A DNA stretch of 64,000 nucleotides from Halalkalibacter sp. APA_J-10(15) (GTDB lineage Bacteria > Bacillota > Bacilli > Bacillales > Bacillaceae_D), in assembly GCF_023017105.1 (NCBI RefSeq), contig NZ_JALKEV010000004.1, forward strand, positions 1 to 64,000, written 5' to 3'. The notes below the pieces were generated by a model. The model made no database searches, was not told where the DNA came from, and was given only the letters and a program-made list of their open reading frames with translations. The translations under genes and the position numbers were made by a program. Below, one piece after another: positions 16,826 to 27,660 of the stretch (position 1 is its first letter; each line of letters begins with the position of its first letter).

Positions 16826-17302
16826 TTAACGAATATCGACTATTTTAACTTCCATTTCACCACCTGGTGTATTCACAGTCACATGATCATTCACATGCTT
16901 ACCCAGCAAACTTTGAGCCATTGGTGAATCATTGGAGATTTTTCCTTCTGCAGGGTCTGATTCCGCGCTACCGACGATTGCATATTCTTCTTCGTCACCA
17001 TCTGGTAATTCAACGATCGTTACAACCTTTCCTAGAGTAACAACATTTTCATCCCCTTCTTCATCTTCAATCATCACAGCATTACGAATCATCTTTTCTA
17101 GCTGAGCAATACGCCCCTCAACGAAAGCCTGTTCTTCCTTCGCAGAATCATATTCAGAGTTTTCCGAGAGATCACCGAAGCTCCGAGCAATTTTTATACG
17201 TTCAACGACTTCCTTACGTCGTTCAGTTTTCAAAAACTCGAGTTCCTCTTCTAATTTTTTCTTACCATCCATTGTCATATAATGCTTTTTTTCTTCTGCC
17301 AC
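16826..17302 (-). CDS. greA: Transcription elongation factor GreA
   Basis: 158 residues. It rescues backtracked RNA polymerase by stimulating transcript cleavage. The N-terminal antiparallel coiled coil (about 8-75) carries the acidic tip in [20 protein letters not shown], and the C-terminal FKBP-like domain ends with [15 protein letters not shown]. The GTG at 17302 is preferred: AGGAG lies 8 bases upstream and the product then begins MAEEKKHY like other Bacillus GreA. A GTG three codons earlier would overlap the ribosome binding site. Confidence 0.95.
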   Translation of the reverse strand: MAEEKKHYMTMDGKKKLEEELEFLKTERRKEVVERIKIARSFGDLSENSEYDSAKEEQAFVEGRIAQLEKMIRNAVMIEDEEGDENVVTLGKVVTIVELPDGDEEEYAIVGSAESDPAEGKISNDSPMAQSLLGKHVNDHVTVNTPGGEMEVKIVDIR

Positions 17303-17424
17303 GTCGTTCACTCCTCAATATCCTTCAAAAATAAAATTAACATAATGGCTGTTCAACCATACTTATGTAAGAGAATCGTTCAATATACAAATTTCATGAA
17401 ATCCCTTACATGTACTCTATCCTA

Positions 17425-18060
17425 TTACAAAATGGCTTTTCCTTCAATAATTGCCTGAATTTTTGTTGCAATTAAATCGATAGCAACCTGATTTTGACCA
17501 CCTTCTGGAACAATAATATCTGCATATCGCTTTGTCGGTTCAATAAATTGTAAATGCATCGGTCGTACAACAGACGTATATTGTTCAATTACAGAATCAA
17601 TTGTCCGTCCACGATCGTCAACATCACGTACGAGACGACGGATAAACCGAATGTCCGCGTCTGCATCAACAAACACTTTAATGTCCATTAAATCCCGCAA
17701 CCGTTTATCTTCTAAAATCAAAATTCCTTCTAAAATAATGACATCCCTCGCTGAAATCGGTATGAAATCATGGGATCGTGTATGCTTCACATAATCATAA
17801 ACCGGCTTTGCCACTGTCTTTCTTTCGAGTAAGCGATGTAAATGCTCTAACAACAGCTCCGTATCAAATGCAAGTGGATGATCATAGTTCGTCTGCAGTC
17901 GATCATCGTAAGATAAATGACTTTGATCTCTATAATACGCATCTTGCTCAATTAATACAATCGATTGCTTATTAAAAAGACGATATATCTCATGAGCTAC
18001 TGTTGTTTTACCCGAACCTGTTCCTCCCGCAACCCCGATAATGATCGGTTTAGTGATCAT
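17425..18060 (-). CDS. udk: Uridine kinase
   Basis: 211 residues; phosphorylates uridine and cytidine to UMP and CMP in pyrimidine salvage. Walker [10 protein letters not shown] at 12-20, the [17 protein letters not shown] substrate loop, and the [12 protein letters not shown] lid are visible. The start overlaps the end of trhP2 by four bases (ATGA-type overlap), indicating translational coupling in the trmR-trhP1-trhP2-udk-greA operon, as in B. subtilis. Confidence 0.95.
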   Translation of the reverse strand: MITKPIIIGVAGGTGSGKTTVAHEIYRLFNKQSIVLIEQDAYYRDQSHLSYDDRLQTNYDHPLAFDTELLLEHLHRLLERKTVAKPVYDYVKHTRSHDFIPISARDVIILEGILILEDKRLRDLMDIKVFVDADADIRFIRRLVRDVDDRGRTIDSVIEQYTSVVRPMHLQFIEPTKRYADIIVPEGGQNQVAIDLIATKIQAIIEGKAIL

Positions 18061-19322
18061 TTTCGAACCTCTTTACGCATCATATTCATAGGATGTAATG
18101 GTTGATCCACTTTAAAGCGAACAACTTGTAGTGGGTGTCGTGCTGCATCTAACTCGTGACCATCCTCATCCCAAATCGTATCAATAGTTTGTACAAAATT
18201 ATCTATCTCCGGTCCGAAAAATTCAACTTCATCTCCTGGACGGAAATGATTTCGCTGCTGCATTGTCACAATCGACGTTTTTGGGTCATAATCAAGCACA
18301 AAACCGATAAAATCAAAATTCGTACGTTTTGGATGATTTCCATACATTTGTTCTTCGAATGTCGGTGTTCCTTCAAAAAACTGTGGAGCAAAATCTCGAT
18401 TTGCACATTTATCTAATTCATCTAACCAGGCTTTTTCAATCTTGAAGTTGTCTGGGTCCTCACAATAAGCGTCGATTACTTTTCGATACACACTCGTTAC
18501 TGTCGCTACGTAGTGAATGGACTTCATTCTACCTTCGACCTTAAGGCTATCAATTCCTGCTTCGATCACTTTCGGAATTGATTGTAATAAATTTAAATCT
18601 TTCGGGCTCATCGTATATTGAGGATCCTGCTCATTAAAGAGCGCTTGATCACCATTCTCGTTCAATTCAAATAAATCATAATCCCAGCGACACGATTGGC
18701 AACAGCCTCCACGATTAGAATCGCGTGCTGTCATATGATTACTTAATACACAGCGACCAGAATAAGCGATACACATCGCTCCGTGAACAAATGCTTCTAT
18801 TTCAATATCGACATGCTTTTTCATTTCAAGCATTTCCTCAAGGCCTACCTCTCTTGCTAAAACAACACGATGAAGTCCTTCTTCCTTCCAATACTTCACC
18901 GCTAACCAGTTCGACAAAGATTGTTGTGTGCTTAAATGCACCTCTACCTTTGGAGCGACTTTTTTACACGTTTCAATAATGAGAGGATCAGCCACAATGA
19001 TGCCCGTTATTCCAACTTCCTGAAGGCTTTGTAAATACTCCTCAAGGCCATCGATATTTTCATTGTGTGCAAAAATATTCGTTGTTACGTAAATTTTAGC
19101 TCCATAACGATTAGCGAACTCTACCCCTTCACGCATTTCATCGATCGTGAAGTTTCCGGCATTCGAACGTAAGCCAAATTCCTGTCCGCCAATAAATACC
19201 GCATCTGCTCCATAATGAACAGCAACCTTTAGCTTTTCTAAATCACCAGCAGGTGCTAAAAGTTCTGGTTTTTTTGTAATCACGCGTTTCGCTTTTCTTG
19301 TTTCTTCTACGGTTACAGTCAT
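18057..19322 (-). CDS. trhP2: tRNA U34 hydroxylation protein TrhP2 (peptidase U32 family, YrrO)
   Basis: 421-residue U32-family protein. In B. subtilis the YrrN/YrrO pair (TrhP1/TrhP2) performs prephenate-dependent hydroxylation of wobble uridine to 5-hydroxyuridine. The family signature [20 protein letters not shown] and the following [11 protein letters not shown] provide the conserved Cys set expected for an iron-sulfur cluster. A C-terminal beta-barrel region (about 330-421) includes [12 protein letters not shown]. Its gene follows trhP1 with a 21-base gap. Confidence 0.92.
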   Translation of the reverse strand: MTVTVEETRKAKRVITKKPELLAPAGDLEKLKVAVHYGADAVFIGGQEFGLRSNAGNFTIDEMREGVEFANRYGAKIYVTTNIFAHNENIDGLEEYLQSLQEVGITGIIVADPLIIETCKKVAPKVEVHLSTQQSLSNWLAVKYWKEEGLHRVVLAREVGLEEMLEMKKHVDIEIEAFVHGAMCIAYSGRCVLSNHMTARDSNRGGCCQSCRWDYDLFELNENGDQALFNEQDPQYTMSPKDLNLLQSIPKVIEAGIDSLKVEGRMKSIHYVATVTSVYRKVIDAYCEDPDNFKIEKAWLDELDKCANRDFAPQFFEGTPTFEEQMYGNHPKRTNFDFIGFVLDYDPKTSIVTMQQRNHFRPGDEVEFFGPEIDNFVQTIDTIWDEDGHELDAARHPLQVVRFKVDQPLHPMNMMRKEVRK

Positions 19323-19343
19323 CTTCTATTCCTCCCTCCTTTT

Positions 19344-20273
19344 TTAATACACAGTTTCCTTAAAAAAGAAGCCTGTATCGAGCTTACGATGCTTCGGTTG
19401 TAGCACTTCTAATTGATCGATATACAGTTCTTTTTTCTCCTCATATTGTTCACGATCTGTTATACAGAGATCAATCGCGTCACGATAAAGTTTCGTAACT
19501 TCTTCCATATATTCAGTTGACTTTAATACACCATCGATTTTAAAGCTATCGATTTGGGCATCAATCATTTCCTCTAGCTCATCAATAATGGCTATATCAT
19601 TCGGGCTCATAATATGTGTTCCGTTCTCATCTTCAAAAATAGGATAGCGAGCTTCGCGTTCCGGATCAAACAAATACAATTGTCGCTCCTTTCCCCGTCG
19701 CTCTACTTCTAAATTCTTTCCTTGGAATTCCATATAGTTCCCGATTAATGTGCGTTTCGATTGAAACATACAGGTCATTCCATGAACTTGAACTTCAACT
19801 GCTACTTCAGCATGCTCTTTAATCTCAATAATGGCATCCATGCTGAGCTCACGAGCTAAAACCGCTCGCGTAGCTCCTCTTTTGCCCCAATAGTTTGCTG
19901 TAAACCAATTTGTCGCTGTCGTCTCTGTATTCCAATGTAAAGGCATATTAGGTGCAACCTCGCGAACAGTCATCACAACAGCTGGGTCACCAAATACGAT
20001 GGCATCTATTTCTGCTTCACTTAAAAAAGCCACATATTCTGTCAGCTCTTCTATTTTGTCATTGTGAAAGAGGGCATTCATTGCAACGTATATTTTTTTA
20101 TTTTGTTTATGGGCAAGCTCGACCGCTTGTTTAATATCATTTCGCGTAAATTCACCAGCAAGACGTAACCCATAACGTTCTTCACCTATAATCGCCGCAT
20201 CAGCTCCAGCGTTAAATAAACGTTCAAGTGCATTAAGATCCTTTGGTGTTACAAGTAATTCAGGCTTTTTCAC
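19344..20273 (-). CDS. trhP1: tRNA U34 hydroxylation partner TrhP1 (U32 family, YrrN)
   Basis: 309-residue shorter U32 paralogue adjacent to TrhP2. It keeps the TIM-barrel-like N-terminal half (LLVTPKDLNALERLFNAGAD) but at the signature position has only HGMTCMFQSKRTL, with a single Cys, and lacks the following Cys cluster and the C-terminal barrel. This asymmetry suggests that TrhP1 works with TrhP2 and does not carry its own cluster (inference). It sits 19 bases after trmR. Confidence 0.9.
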   Translation of the reverse strand: MKKPELLVTPKDLNALERLFNAGADAAIIGEERYGLRLAGEFTRNDIKQAVELAHKQNKKIYVAMNALFHNDKIEELTEYVAFLSEAEIDAIVFGDPAVVMTVREVAPNMPLHWNTETTATNWFTANYWGKRGATRAVLARELSMDAIIEIKEHAEVAVEVQVHGMTCMFQSKRTLIGNYMEFQGKNLEVERRGKERQLYLFDPEREARYPIFEDENGTHIMSPNDIAIIDELEEMIDAQIDSFKIDGVLKSTEYMEEVTKLYRDAIDLCITDREQYEEKKELYIDQLEVLQPKHRKLDTGFFFKETVY

Positions 20274-20292
20274 CGTCCTACTCTCCTTTTTA

Positions 20293-20922
20293 CTATCGTT
20301 TTATACTGATCGCTAATCCGTCACCAACTGGCACAATTCTCGTATCATAACGAGGATGCGCCATTAACCAAGAGTTATACGTTTTTATTTTCTCGGTTAA
20401 ATTCCGTAACCTCTTTGATTCAACCTCAGCCTCTGCAACTAATCCACGAAAAAGAACATTATCAGAAAAGATCACACCGCCGCGCTTTACATACGGTTCG
20501 TATAATTCAAAGAAGCGTTGATATTGGCCTTTAGCGGCATCAATAAATAATACATCAAAATGGGGCAAAGATTCAAGTTTTTCAACAAGATTCAGTGCGT
20601 CCCCAAACCAAACATGAATTTTGCTCTCTAACTCAACACGTTGAATATTTTCAAGCGCTTGTTCATATCGCTGCTCTTCTCGTTCAATTGTCACAACCGT
20701 TGCTCCAGTTGCTTGACTCATTCGTATGGCTGAATACCCGATAGCTGTGCCAATTTCTAAAATCCTTTCCGGCTTCATTAGCTTTAATTGCTGAAGTAAA
20801 AACTCCATCGCAATGATATCCATAATCGGTACATGATCTCTTTCTGCTTGTCGTTCCATTTCTTCTACAATTGAGTCTCGTCTTGGAATTAACGATTTCA
20901 CATAAGTCTCAAGCTGTTCCAT
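20293..20922 (-). CDS. trmR: tRNA 5-hydroxyuridine methyltransferase TrmR (YrrM)
   Basis: 209-residue class I SAM-dependent O-methyltransferase of the COMT-like family. The SAM motif ILEIGTAIGYSAIRM, acidic VTIEREEQRYEQA, FIDAAKGQYQRFFE and the metal-site DNVLFRG segment are visible. In B. subtilis TrmR converts 5-hydroxyuridine-34 to 5-methoxyuridine, the step after TrhP1/TrhP2, whose genes follow immediately. A palindromic repeat and hairpin separate it from mltG. Confidence 0.9.
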   Translation of the reverse strand: MEQLETYVKSLIPRRDSIVEEMERQAERDHVPIMDIIAMEFLLQQLKLMKPERILEIGTAIGYSAIRMSQATGATVVTIEREEQRYEQALENIQRVELESKIHVWFGDALNLVEKLESLPHFDVLFIDAAKGQYQRFFELYEPYVKRGGVIFSDNVLFRGLVAEAEVESKRLRNLTEKIKTYNSWLMAHPRYDTRIVPVGDGLAISIKR

Positions 20923-20998
20923 CTTCTACCCCCTTCTTGCTTATATGGAAAAGAGGGTGTGTCAATGACACCTCCCCCCTCATAATTGAAGTCACTGG

Positions 20999-21042
20999 AA
21001 GGGCACCGAAAAAGTTAAAACCAAACTTTTTCAGTGCCCCTT
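20999..21042. repeat. Dispersed ~45-bp palindromic repeat, copy 3 (best conserved)
   Basis: AAGGGCACCGAAAAAGTT ... AACTTTTTCAGTGCCCCTT pairs end to end around a short AAAACCA loop. It lies 5 bases past the mltG stop, so it probably also acts as that gene's terminator despite lacking a clean T run. Confidence 0.65.
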
Positions 21043-21046
21043 ATCA

Positions 21047-22204
21047 TTACTCTTCATCCTCTTGTTCTGCTTGTTCAGCCGCTTCAATCCACTCATGACG
21101 ATAACGATCTCGATTTGCTAAGTGCTCTTCATACGTATCCGTATACAGAACATCTCCATTAATTCGCGCGTAGAAATAAAGATCGCCTGTTATTTCGGGA
21201 CGAACTACAGCTTCTATCGAATCCTGTCCTGGTCCTGCAATTGGGCCAATTGGAATTCCCTCTACAACATACGTATTGTATGGAGATTCAAATCGAGTGT
21301 CCGTTAATGATGTCATATATAAATGCTCACCTATTGCATAAGCGGTAGTCGGATCGACTTCTAATTTCATTCCACGCTCTAAACGCGTATGAAGGACACC
21401 TGAGATCATATAACGATCTTCAGACTTCTGTGCTTCTCGCTCAATAATTGAAGCTAATGTCAATACTTCATGCGGTGTTAATTCAAGCTCGTCCATCTCT
21501 TCTTCAAGGTTAGTTAAAATCGCCTGTGTTCTACTTAGCATCGCCTCGACGATTTCCTCAATAGAAGGATTTTCAACCATGAAATCATATCGTGCTGGAA
21601 ATAGGTACCCTTCTAATGGATAACGAATATTTTCATCTAAAACAACCTCAGTTAGCATATCATATCGTTCAATCAACGATTCAACATAGTCTTTATCATG
21701 GATAACCGCTTCAAGATCCTCAACCGTATGATCCGTTTCTTTTGCGATAACTTCAATCATACGCTCAAGCCATAACCCTTCAGGAATAGTAAATACCAAT
21801 TCTGGATCTTGCATAACCGTTCCATCTTTTAAGGATTCAATAATTTCATCCATTGTCATACCTGTATGGAGTCGATAATCTCCTGCTTGAAATCCAGATT
21901 CATTTTTATATCGTACATAATAACGAAAGACGGTCCCATTACGAACAAGCCCTTCTTCTTCTAGTATCGTTCCGATGTGATTGGCAGTAGAACCAATTGG
22001 TATCGTAATCTCCATTTCCTCTGGTGAGTCTTCATCAACTGGAGATAGAGCATTGGTTATATATGAATACGCACCAAATCCTGCGATCGTTCCAAGTATA
22101 ACTAAGCCAAGAAACGCAAAAAAGACAATACGCCTTACTATTCGAGCTTGAGTTGCTCTTTCATGATACAAGGAATTTCTTTGTTTATCGTCGGAATTAG
22201 ACAT
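21047..22204 (-). CDS. mltG: Endolytic murein transglycosylase MltG (YrrL)
   Basis: 385 residues. An N-terminal cytoplasmic segment, one transmembrane helix (about 29-51) and an extracellular YceG domain. The LysM-like part precedes the catalytic domain, where Glu in LASIIEREAQ is the catalytic residue and YNTYVVEGIPIGPIAGPG is conserved. It cuts nascent glycan strands at the membrane. The acidic C-terminal tail (EAAEQAEQEDEE) is unremarkable. Order after yrzB and before trmR matches B. subtilis. Confidence 0.93.
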   Translation of the reverse strand: MSNSDDKQRNSLYHERATQARIVRRIVFFAFLGLVILGTIAGFGAYSYITNALSPVDEDSPEEMEITIPIGSTANHIGTILEEEGLVRNGTVFRYYVRYKNESGFQAGDYRLHTGMTMDEIIESLKDGTVMQDPELVFTIPEGLWLERMIEVIAKETDHTVEDLEAVIHDKDYVESLIERYDMLTEVVLDENIRYPLEGYLFPARYDFMVENPSIEEIVEAMLSRTQAILTNLEEEMDELELTPHEVLTLASIIEREAQKSEDRYMISGVLHTRLERGMKLEVDPTTAYAIGEHLYMTSLTDTRFESPYNTYVVEGIPIGPIAGPGQDSIEAVVRPEITGDLYFYARINGDVLYTDTYEEHLANRDRYRHEWIEAAEQAEQEDEE

Positions 22205-22354
22205 CCTTCTCCTCCTTCCACCGTATCATTATACTATATTTTTCTAATATGTCAGTAATAAAAACTTGAAAATTCATGTTTGTGTTAAACAATGTAAATA
22301 AATGATCGAACCTTCATTGATTCAACTTTTAAGAATTTAATACACTCTCACCTG

Positions 22355-22400
22355 AAAAAAAGGTATTTCGGAAGGTTTTAACTACCGAAATACCTTTAAG
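22355..22400 (-). terminator. Terminator of the alaS-yrzL-yrrK-yrzB operon
   Basis: AAAGGTATTTCGG / CCGAAATACCTTT perfect 13-bp stem followed by T7 on the minus strand. Confidence 0.8.
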
Positions 22401-22409
22401 ACAATGCCT

Positions 22410-22700
22410 TTATTCTTGATCTTCGCTAAATGTATTCAACATTTCTTCAACCATTTCCCACTCTTGATCGGATTCTAACGGAAATAGAGCGATATCGTTT
22501 TCTTCACCTTCGCGATCTTCAAAACGGAAAGCGAACACCTCGACCTCTTCATCCTCATCTTCTTGATCAGAGCCAACAGGCGTTAATAAAATATATGATT
22601 GATCCGTTTCATCTACTTGAAAACGAAATAATTCATCAAATAAATGCTCATCCCCATTCTCATCGGGAATGACAATGCGTTCTTTCTCTTCGTTTGCCAT
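22410..22700 (-). CDS. yrzB: YrzB family protein (DUF1292)
   Basis: 96-residue, strongly acidic small protein of the DUF1292 family (IVIPDENGDEHLFDELFRF, then SYILLTPVG). Function unknown. It is always found next to ruvX/yqgF and yrzL in Bacilli, and sits here 16 bases after yrrK as the last gene of the operon. Confidence 0.88.
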   Translation of the reverse strand: MANEEKERIVIPDENGDEHLFDELFRFQVDETDQSYILLTPVGSDQEDEDEEVEVFAFRFEDREGEENDIALFPLESDQEWEMVEEMLNTFSEDQE

Positions 22701-22716
22701 AAGACACCTCTTTCAC

Positions 22717-23130
22717 TTATTTATGATCCAAATAACCTTGTAAAATCATTACTGCAGCCATTTTATCGATCACTTTCTTACGTTTTTTTCGACTAACATC
22801 AGCTGAAATGAGCATTTTTTCTGCTGCAACCGTCGTTAATCGTTCATCCCAAAATGTCATATCACAAGTGACAAACTCTTGAAGTTGCTCAGCAAACTCC
22901 TTGCTTCGCTCACCACTTGGACCAATGGAACCATTCATATTCTTAGGTAATCCTATGACTATATGGCTTACTTCATGCTCTTTAACAAGGTTAGCTATCT
23001 TTTCCATATCTTCAGAAGGGTTGTCTTCATTTCGTCTAATGGTTTCCAGACCTTGGGCTGTCCAACCTAGCTCATCACTAAGGGCAATTCCAACTGTTTT
23101 CGTACCCACATCTAATCCTAACGCTCTCAT
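22717..23130 (-). CDS. yrrK: YqgF/RuvX family nuclease (YrrK)
   Basis: 137-residue RNase H-fold protein with the family start [19 protein letters not shown] and the acidic [11 protein letters not shown] and [12 protein letters not shown] segments. Known roles in the family are pre-16S rRNA 5' processing and putative Holliday-junction resolution. It overlaps the end of yrzL by four bases, so the two are translationally coupled. Confidence 0.92.
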   Translation of the reverse strand: MRALGLDVGTKTVGIALSDELGWTAQGLETIRRNEDNPSEDMEKIANLVKEHEVSHIVIGLPKNMNGSIGPSGERSKEFAEQLQEFVTCDMTFWDERLTTVAAEKMLISADVSRKKRKKVIDKMAAVMILQGYLDHK

Positions 23131-23399
23131 CCAATCTCCTTTTGGTGTTGTGTGAGATAGGATTTCACCAATTCTTCAATTAATTCGTCCCGTTCTAGCT
23201 TGCGAATGAGCGTACGAGCATCCTTATGACGAGGAATGTACGCAGGATCTCCTGACAGTAAATAGCCAACAATTTGGTTGATAGGGTTGTAACCTTTTTC
23301 CTCAAGTGATCCATACACAGAAAGAAGCACCTCTTGCACATCCACATCAACCGAATCATCCTGAAAATCAAATTGCATCGTTTTGTCCATAGAGCTCAT
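23127..23399 (-). CDS. yrzL: IreB family regulatory phosphoprotein (YrzL)
   Basis: 90 residues beginning [13 protein letters not shown]. The conserved core [20 protein letters not shown] and [20 protein letters not shown] identifies the IreB/UPF0297 family, a Ser/Thr-kinase substrate in enterococci. The ATG at 23399 is chosen by length and the GAGGTG box upstream; a longer form would start at 23417 without one. It lies between alaS and yrrK. Confidence 0.9.
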   Translation of the reverse strand: MSSMDKTMQFDFQDDSVDVDVQEVLLSVYGSLEEKGYNPINQIVGYLLSGDPAYIPRHKDARTLIRKLERDELIEELVKSYLTQHQKEIG

Positions 23400-23488
23400 C
23401 ACACACACCTCTTTCATTCATTGCTAGTCTCCTTCTTCCCTTAAAAGCTAGCTTGTCTTTATTTCCATTGTACACCAAAATGATCCAT

Positions 23489-26137
23489 TTAGGAAATTGT
23501 ATTTACGTAATCTTGAACAAAGGCAAGTGCCTTTTCTAATTCCTCTGGCTTCTTTCCACCTGCTTGGGCCATATCGGGACGTCCACCACCTCCGCCTCCG
23601 CAGCGTGTCGCTACTTCCTTTACAAGCTTACCGGCATGGTAACCAGATTCAAGCAAATCTTTTGTCACACCAGCTACAATGTTTACTTTTTCACCAGATA
23701 CAGCAGCTAATACAATGATACCAGAAGATAGGTCCTGCTTTAATTTGTCGACAATTGCTCGTAATGCATCCATATCACCAGCATTCACTTTTTTCGCAAG
23801 TACCTTTACTCCATTAACTTCAACAACATCATCAATTAGGCTTCCAGCTTCCATGTTACCCAATTTCGCCATTAAAGATTCATTCTCACGCTGAACTTCT
23901 TTTAATTGTTGATTTAAAGACTCCACTCGTTGTGGAACTTCTTCTACTCGTTTCGCTTTCAGGATAGAAGCAGCATCTTGTAAATCTCGTAGTTGACTGC
24001 TCATTTGCTCATAAGCACCTTGTGCCGTTACCGCTTCTATTCGACGCACACCTGCACCAATTCCAGATTCACTTACAAGCTTACACAAGCCAATTTCAGC
24101 TGTATTTCGAACATGACAGCCACCACAAAGCTCCAAACTATATTCGCCGACTCTCACAACACGTACTGTTTCTCCATATTTCTCACCAAAGAGCGCCATT
24201 GCTCCCATAGCTTTTGCTTCATCTAGCTTCTTTATTGTAATATCAACATCGGTCGCTTCCCAAATTTGTTTATTGACAATCTCTTCAATTCGACTTAATT
24301 CTTCTTTCGTCACTTGACCAAAATGAGAGAAATCGAATCGAAGTCTTTCAGCGGACACGAGGGAGCCAGCTTGATTCACATGCTCACCTAAAACATCCTT
24401 TAACGCTTGATGAAGCAAATGAGTCGCCGTATGATTTTTCACAATCGCTTTTCTGCTTGGAGCATTCACTTCAGCGATAGCCGTTGCTCCAACTTGCATA
24501 ACACCCTCTTTTATAATAATTGTATGAAGATGCTGACCGTTAGGCGCTTTCTTCACATTCTGAACATCAGCTACAAACCCTTCACCGCTAATCGTACCAA
24601 CATCCGCGATTTGTCCACCGCTTTCAGCATAGAATGGTGTTTTGCTTAGAATAATTTGCACTTGCTCTTGTTCGTGTGCTTCTCTTATTACTTCTTTATC
24701 AGCAATGATTACTTCAATCTTTGTCTGTTCAACCTTCAGCTCATCATATCCAACGAAAACACTTTCAGCATTAATCTGTCCAAGTACCTCATCCTGAACT
24801 TGCATTGAGCCTGTTTCTTGTCTCGCTGAACGAGCACGTGAACGTTGACCTTCCATTTCCTCTTCAAAGCCTTCACGGTCGATTGTTAAACCTTGTTCTT
24901 CCACGTATTCTTCTGTCAAATCAACAGGAAATCCATACGTATCATAAAGTCGGAAAACGTCAACACCAGAAATCACTTTCTCATCATTCTGCTTTGCCTC
25001 ATCAAGCACCTTATGTAAAATAGCTAATCCTTCATGAAGTGTTTCATGGAATCTCTCTTCCTCATTTTTCATGACTTTTTGCACAAATTCTGTCTTCTCT
25101 TTTACCTCTGGATAAAAATCCACCATAATTTCACCGACAACCGGAACGAGTTCATACATAAAAGGACGGTCAATTCCAATCAACTTTGCATATCGAACAG
25201 CTCGACGTAAAAGACGACGTAATACATACCCACGTCCCTCATTGGAAGGCAATGCACCATCCGTTACGGCAAATGTTACCGTTCGAACGTGATCGGCAAT
25301 CACTTTAAAGGCAACATCAATTTCAACATCTTGGCCATATGATTTTCCGGAAATAGGCTCCGTTGCTTTAATAATCGGCATAAATAAATCCGTTTCAAAG
25401 TTTGTTGGAACATCTTGGATAATGGACACCATACGTTCAAGTCCCATACCTGTATCTATGTTTTTCTTAGGTAGTGGTGTGTATGTACCGTCTGGATTAT
25501 GGTTAAATTGTGAAAATACTAAATTCCATACTTCAAGATATCGATCGTTTTCCCCACCAGGATAAAGCTCAGGATCACTCTCATCGTCACCATATGCTAC
25601 GCCACGATCATAAAATATTTCCGTATTCGGTCCACTTGGACCTTCACCAATATCCCAGAAATTCCCTTCTAAACGAATAATTCGTTCAGGTGGAAGCCCA
25701 ATTGTCGATTGCCAATATTCATAGGCTTCGTGATCCTCAGGATGTACTGTTACGGATAATTTGTCAGGATCAAATCCAATCCACTGATCGCTCGTTAGAA
25801 ACTCCCAAGCCCACTCAATCGCTTCTTCCTTAAAGTAATCTCCAATTGAAAAGTTCCCAAGCATTTCAAAAAACGTATGATGCCGAGCTGTCTTACCTAC
25901 GTTTTCAATATCATTTGTTCGAATCGATTTTTGCGCATTTGTTATACGGGGATTATCGGGAATCACTCGACCATCAAAGTACTTCTTTAAGGTAGCAACC
26001 CCACTATTAATCCATAATAAAGTCGGATCATCATGCGGGACGAGTGATGCACTCGGTTCAATATCGTGCCCTTTTTCTTTAAAAAAATCTAAAAACATTT
26101 GTCTAACTTGTGCAGATGTTAAATGTTTCACCTTCAT
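23489..26137 (-). CDS. alaS: Alanyl-tRNA synthetase
   Basis: 882 residues, full length. The class II catalytic domain (about 1-360) starts [19 protein letters not shown]. The editing domain shows [11 protein letters not shown] and CGGCHVRNT zinc ligands (about 565-670), and the C-terminal DHHA1/C-Ala region has the Gly-rich [16 protein letters not shown] motif. It charges tRNA-Ala and clears mischarged Ser and Gly. It is preceded by an Ala T-box leader and followed by yrzL-yrrK-yrzB. Confidence 0.97.
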   Translation of the reverse strand: MKVKHLTSAQVRQMFLDFFKEKGHDIEPSASLVPHDDPTLLWINSGVATLKKYFDGRVIPDNPRITNAQKSIRTNDIENVGKTARHHTFFEMLGNFSIGDYFKEEAIEWAWEFLTSDQWIGFDPDKLSVTVHPEDHEAYEYWQSTIGLPPERIIRLEGNFWDIGEGPSGPNTEIFYDRGVAYGDDESDPELYPGGENDRYLEVWNLVFSQFNHNPDGTYTPLPKKNIDTGMGLERMVSIIQDVPTNFETDLFMPIIKATEPISGKSYGQDVEIDVAFKVIADHVRTVTFAVTDGALPSNEGRGYVLRRLLRRAVRYAKLIGIDRPFMYELVPVVGEIMVDFYPEVKEKTEFVQKVMKNEEERFHETLHEGLAILHKVLDEAKQNDEKVISGVDVFRLYDTYGFPVDLTEEYVEEQGLTIDREGFEEEMEGQRSRARSARQETGSMQVQDEVLGQINAESVFVGYDELKVEQTKIEVIIADKEVIREAHEQEQVQIILSKTPFYAESGGQIADVGTISGEGFVADVQNVKKAPNGQHLHTIIIKEGVMQVGATAIAEVNAPSRKAIVKNHTATHLLHQALKDVLGEHVNQAGSLVSAERLRFDFSHFGQVTKEELSRIEEIVNKQIWEATDVDITIKKLDEAKAMGAMALFGEKYGETVRVVRVGEYSLELCGGCHVRNTAEIGLCKLVSESGIGAGVRRIEAVTAQGAYEQMSSQLRDLQDAASILKAKRVEEVPQRVESLNQQLKEVQRENESLMAKLGNMEAGSLIDDVVEVNGVKVLAKKVNAGDMDALRAIVDKLKQDLSSGIIVLAAVSGEKVNIVAGVTKDLLESGYHAGKLVKEVATRCGGGGGGRPDMAQAGGKKPEELEKALAFVQDYVNTIS

Positions 26138-26187
26138 CGACTCCCTTTACATGTAATCTGGTATACCAAATTCTCGTAACGTTCATA

Positions 26188-26440
26188 GAAAAAAGCCCTC
26201 ACTCCCTCAATAAAGGGACGAGAGCTTGTTCACGCGGTACCACCCTAATTATAGACATTCGTCTATCACTTTCATACCTTAACGCGGGTTAACGGTAGCG
26301 ATTAGCTACACTCAGGATTAGCGTTCTGAAGCTCTTCACTTAGTTCACCTTCCAGCCTCGGGCAAACCTCTCTATACAAGTGGAACTGCTTCATACTCGT
26401 TCCTTCAACGTTTTTACCTGTTCATTTCGCTCTTTTATTA
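26188..26440 (-). promoter_or_regulatory. T-box riboswitch leader of alaS (alanine-specific)
   Basis: On the minus strand the leader contains the stem I AGTA bulge motif (around 26400), a GAAC followed by GCU at 26322-26320, which fits an alanine specifier codon, the diagnostic T-box AGGGTGGTACCGCG (26246-26233) and a terminator of the CTCGTCCCTTTA...GAGTGAGGGC type with T6 (26225-26188). Uncharged tRNA-Ala pairing through its anticodon and NCCA end would favour the antiterminator. The specifier assignment is by position relative to the loop E motif. Confidence 0.92.
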
Positions 26441-26461
26441 TAAAAATGTAACAAGCAAATG

Positions 26462-27529
26462 TCAACGTGCGAGACGGTATGAACGTATGTGTAAAAAAAA
26501 CACCTTACCTATGGCCAATAATGGTACAGCCAATAACATACCTAAAAAACCCCCAATTTCTACACCAACTAATAAAGCTAAAATAATTAATACTGGGTGA
26601 AGGTGTATACTCTTTCCAACGATAACTGGTGATAGAATGTTACTTTCTAGCTGTTGAATAATAAATAATAAAAGAATCGTAAATAATCCAAGCTGCCACG
26701 ATTCAAGAAAACTAACAATCACAGCAGGAGCCGCACCTATGTAAGGACCAAAAAATGGAATTAAATCAAGTGCGCCGATAAAGACACCGAGAAGGATCGG
26801 GTATGGTACACCTAACAGCCACAGACCGAGAGTTGACATGACTCCAACTAGTAACGATACGAGTAATTGTCCTCGTATAAATCCTCCTATCGCTTGGTCG
26901 ACATCCTTTATAAAGCGCTGCAAAGGTTTTCGCCATCTTCGCGGTGTCACATACCAGCAAATCCTCTGAATTTGATCATAATCTTTCAATAAATAAAAAA
27001 CTAAAAATGGGATCACGATTAAAGCGAAAAAAGATGTCACTAAAAAGAGAAACACTGCTTCTACTTGACTAAAAATGTGTTCACCTAATCGAATTAATTG
27101 ATCTTTCCAATTTTCTACCTGAAGCTGGATGGGTTTTGGCAAACTATGGAGCTGGTGGTCCATTTCATCTGTTGCTTGCTCAATCATTTGAACTTGCTCA
27201 GGTACAACTTCAACAAAATGTTCAATTTGCTTTTTCAATTCTGGAAATCCAATCATAGCAATAAGTGCAAACAAGCCGATCATTAAAAGAAAAAGTAACA
27301 TAACAGCTACGGTTCTTGACATCCCAACTTCATGAAGCTTCTCCACTATCGGGTGAAGTAAATAAGCAATCAAAACCGATACACCGAGTGGTAATACTAA
27401 AGCCTTGAAAATAGCGCTAAAAGGAGCAAAAATTGGTGTAAGCTGAATAAAAACAAAGATAATGAGAGCAATGATCAAAATAAGAGCAGAACGATATAAC
27501 CATCTAAACCATTTGTTGTTATTCTCCAC
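26462..27529 (-). CDS. yrrI: AI-2E family transporter / YrrI membrane permease
   Basis: 355 residues with about eight hydrophobic helices of the UPF0118/AI-2E exporter family (YLLHPIVEKLHEVGMSR near the start, DLIPFFGPYIGAAPAVIVSF and ESNILSPVIVGKSIHLHPVL in the C-terminal half). Transported substrates differ in the family, and Na+/H+ antiport has been reported for some halophile members. The GTG at 27529 is chosen for the AAAGAGGTG box; upstream ATGs at 27547 and 27577 lack one. Its position upstream of alaS matches B. subtilis yrrI. Confidence 0.85.
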   Translation of the reverse strand: MENNNKWFRWLYRSALILIIALIIFVFIQLTPIFAPFSAIFKALVLPLGVSVLIAYLLHPIVEKLHEVGMSRTVAVMLLFLLMIGLFALIAMIGFPELKKQIEHFVEVVPEQVQMIEQATDEMDHQLHSLPKPIQLQVENWKDQLIRLGEHIFSQVEAVFLFLVTSFFALIVIPFLVFYLLKDYDQIQRICWYVTPRRWRKPLQRFIKDVDQAIGGFIRGQLLVSLLVGVMSTLGLWLLGVPYPILLGVFIGALDLIPFFGPYIGAAPAVIVSFLESWQLGLFTILLLFIIQQLESNILSPVIVGKSIHLHPVLIILALLVGVEIGGFLGMLLAVPLLAIGKVFFLHIRSYRLAR

Positions 27530-27660
27530 CTCTCTCACCTCTTTCATTAGTATGACCAATTTAAATAGAATCATCATGAACCTAGTATAAGAATTTCATC
27601 CCACGAACATGTTTTTCATGTTACTGTAAAAAAAGGATATTAAGTCTTTAGGAGGTTATC

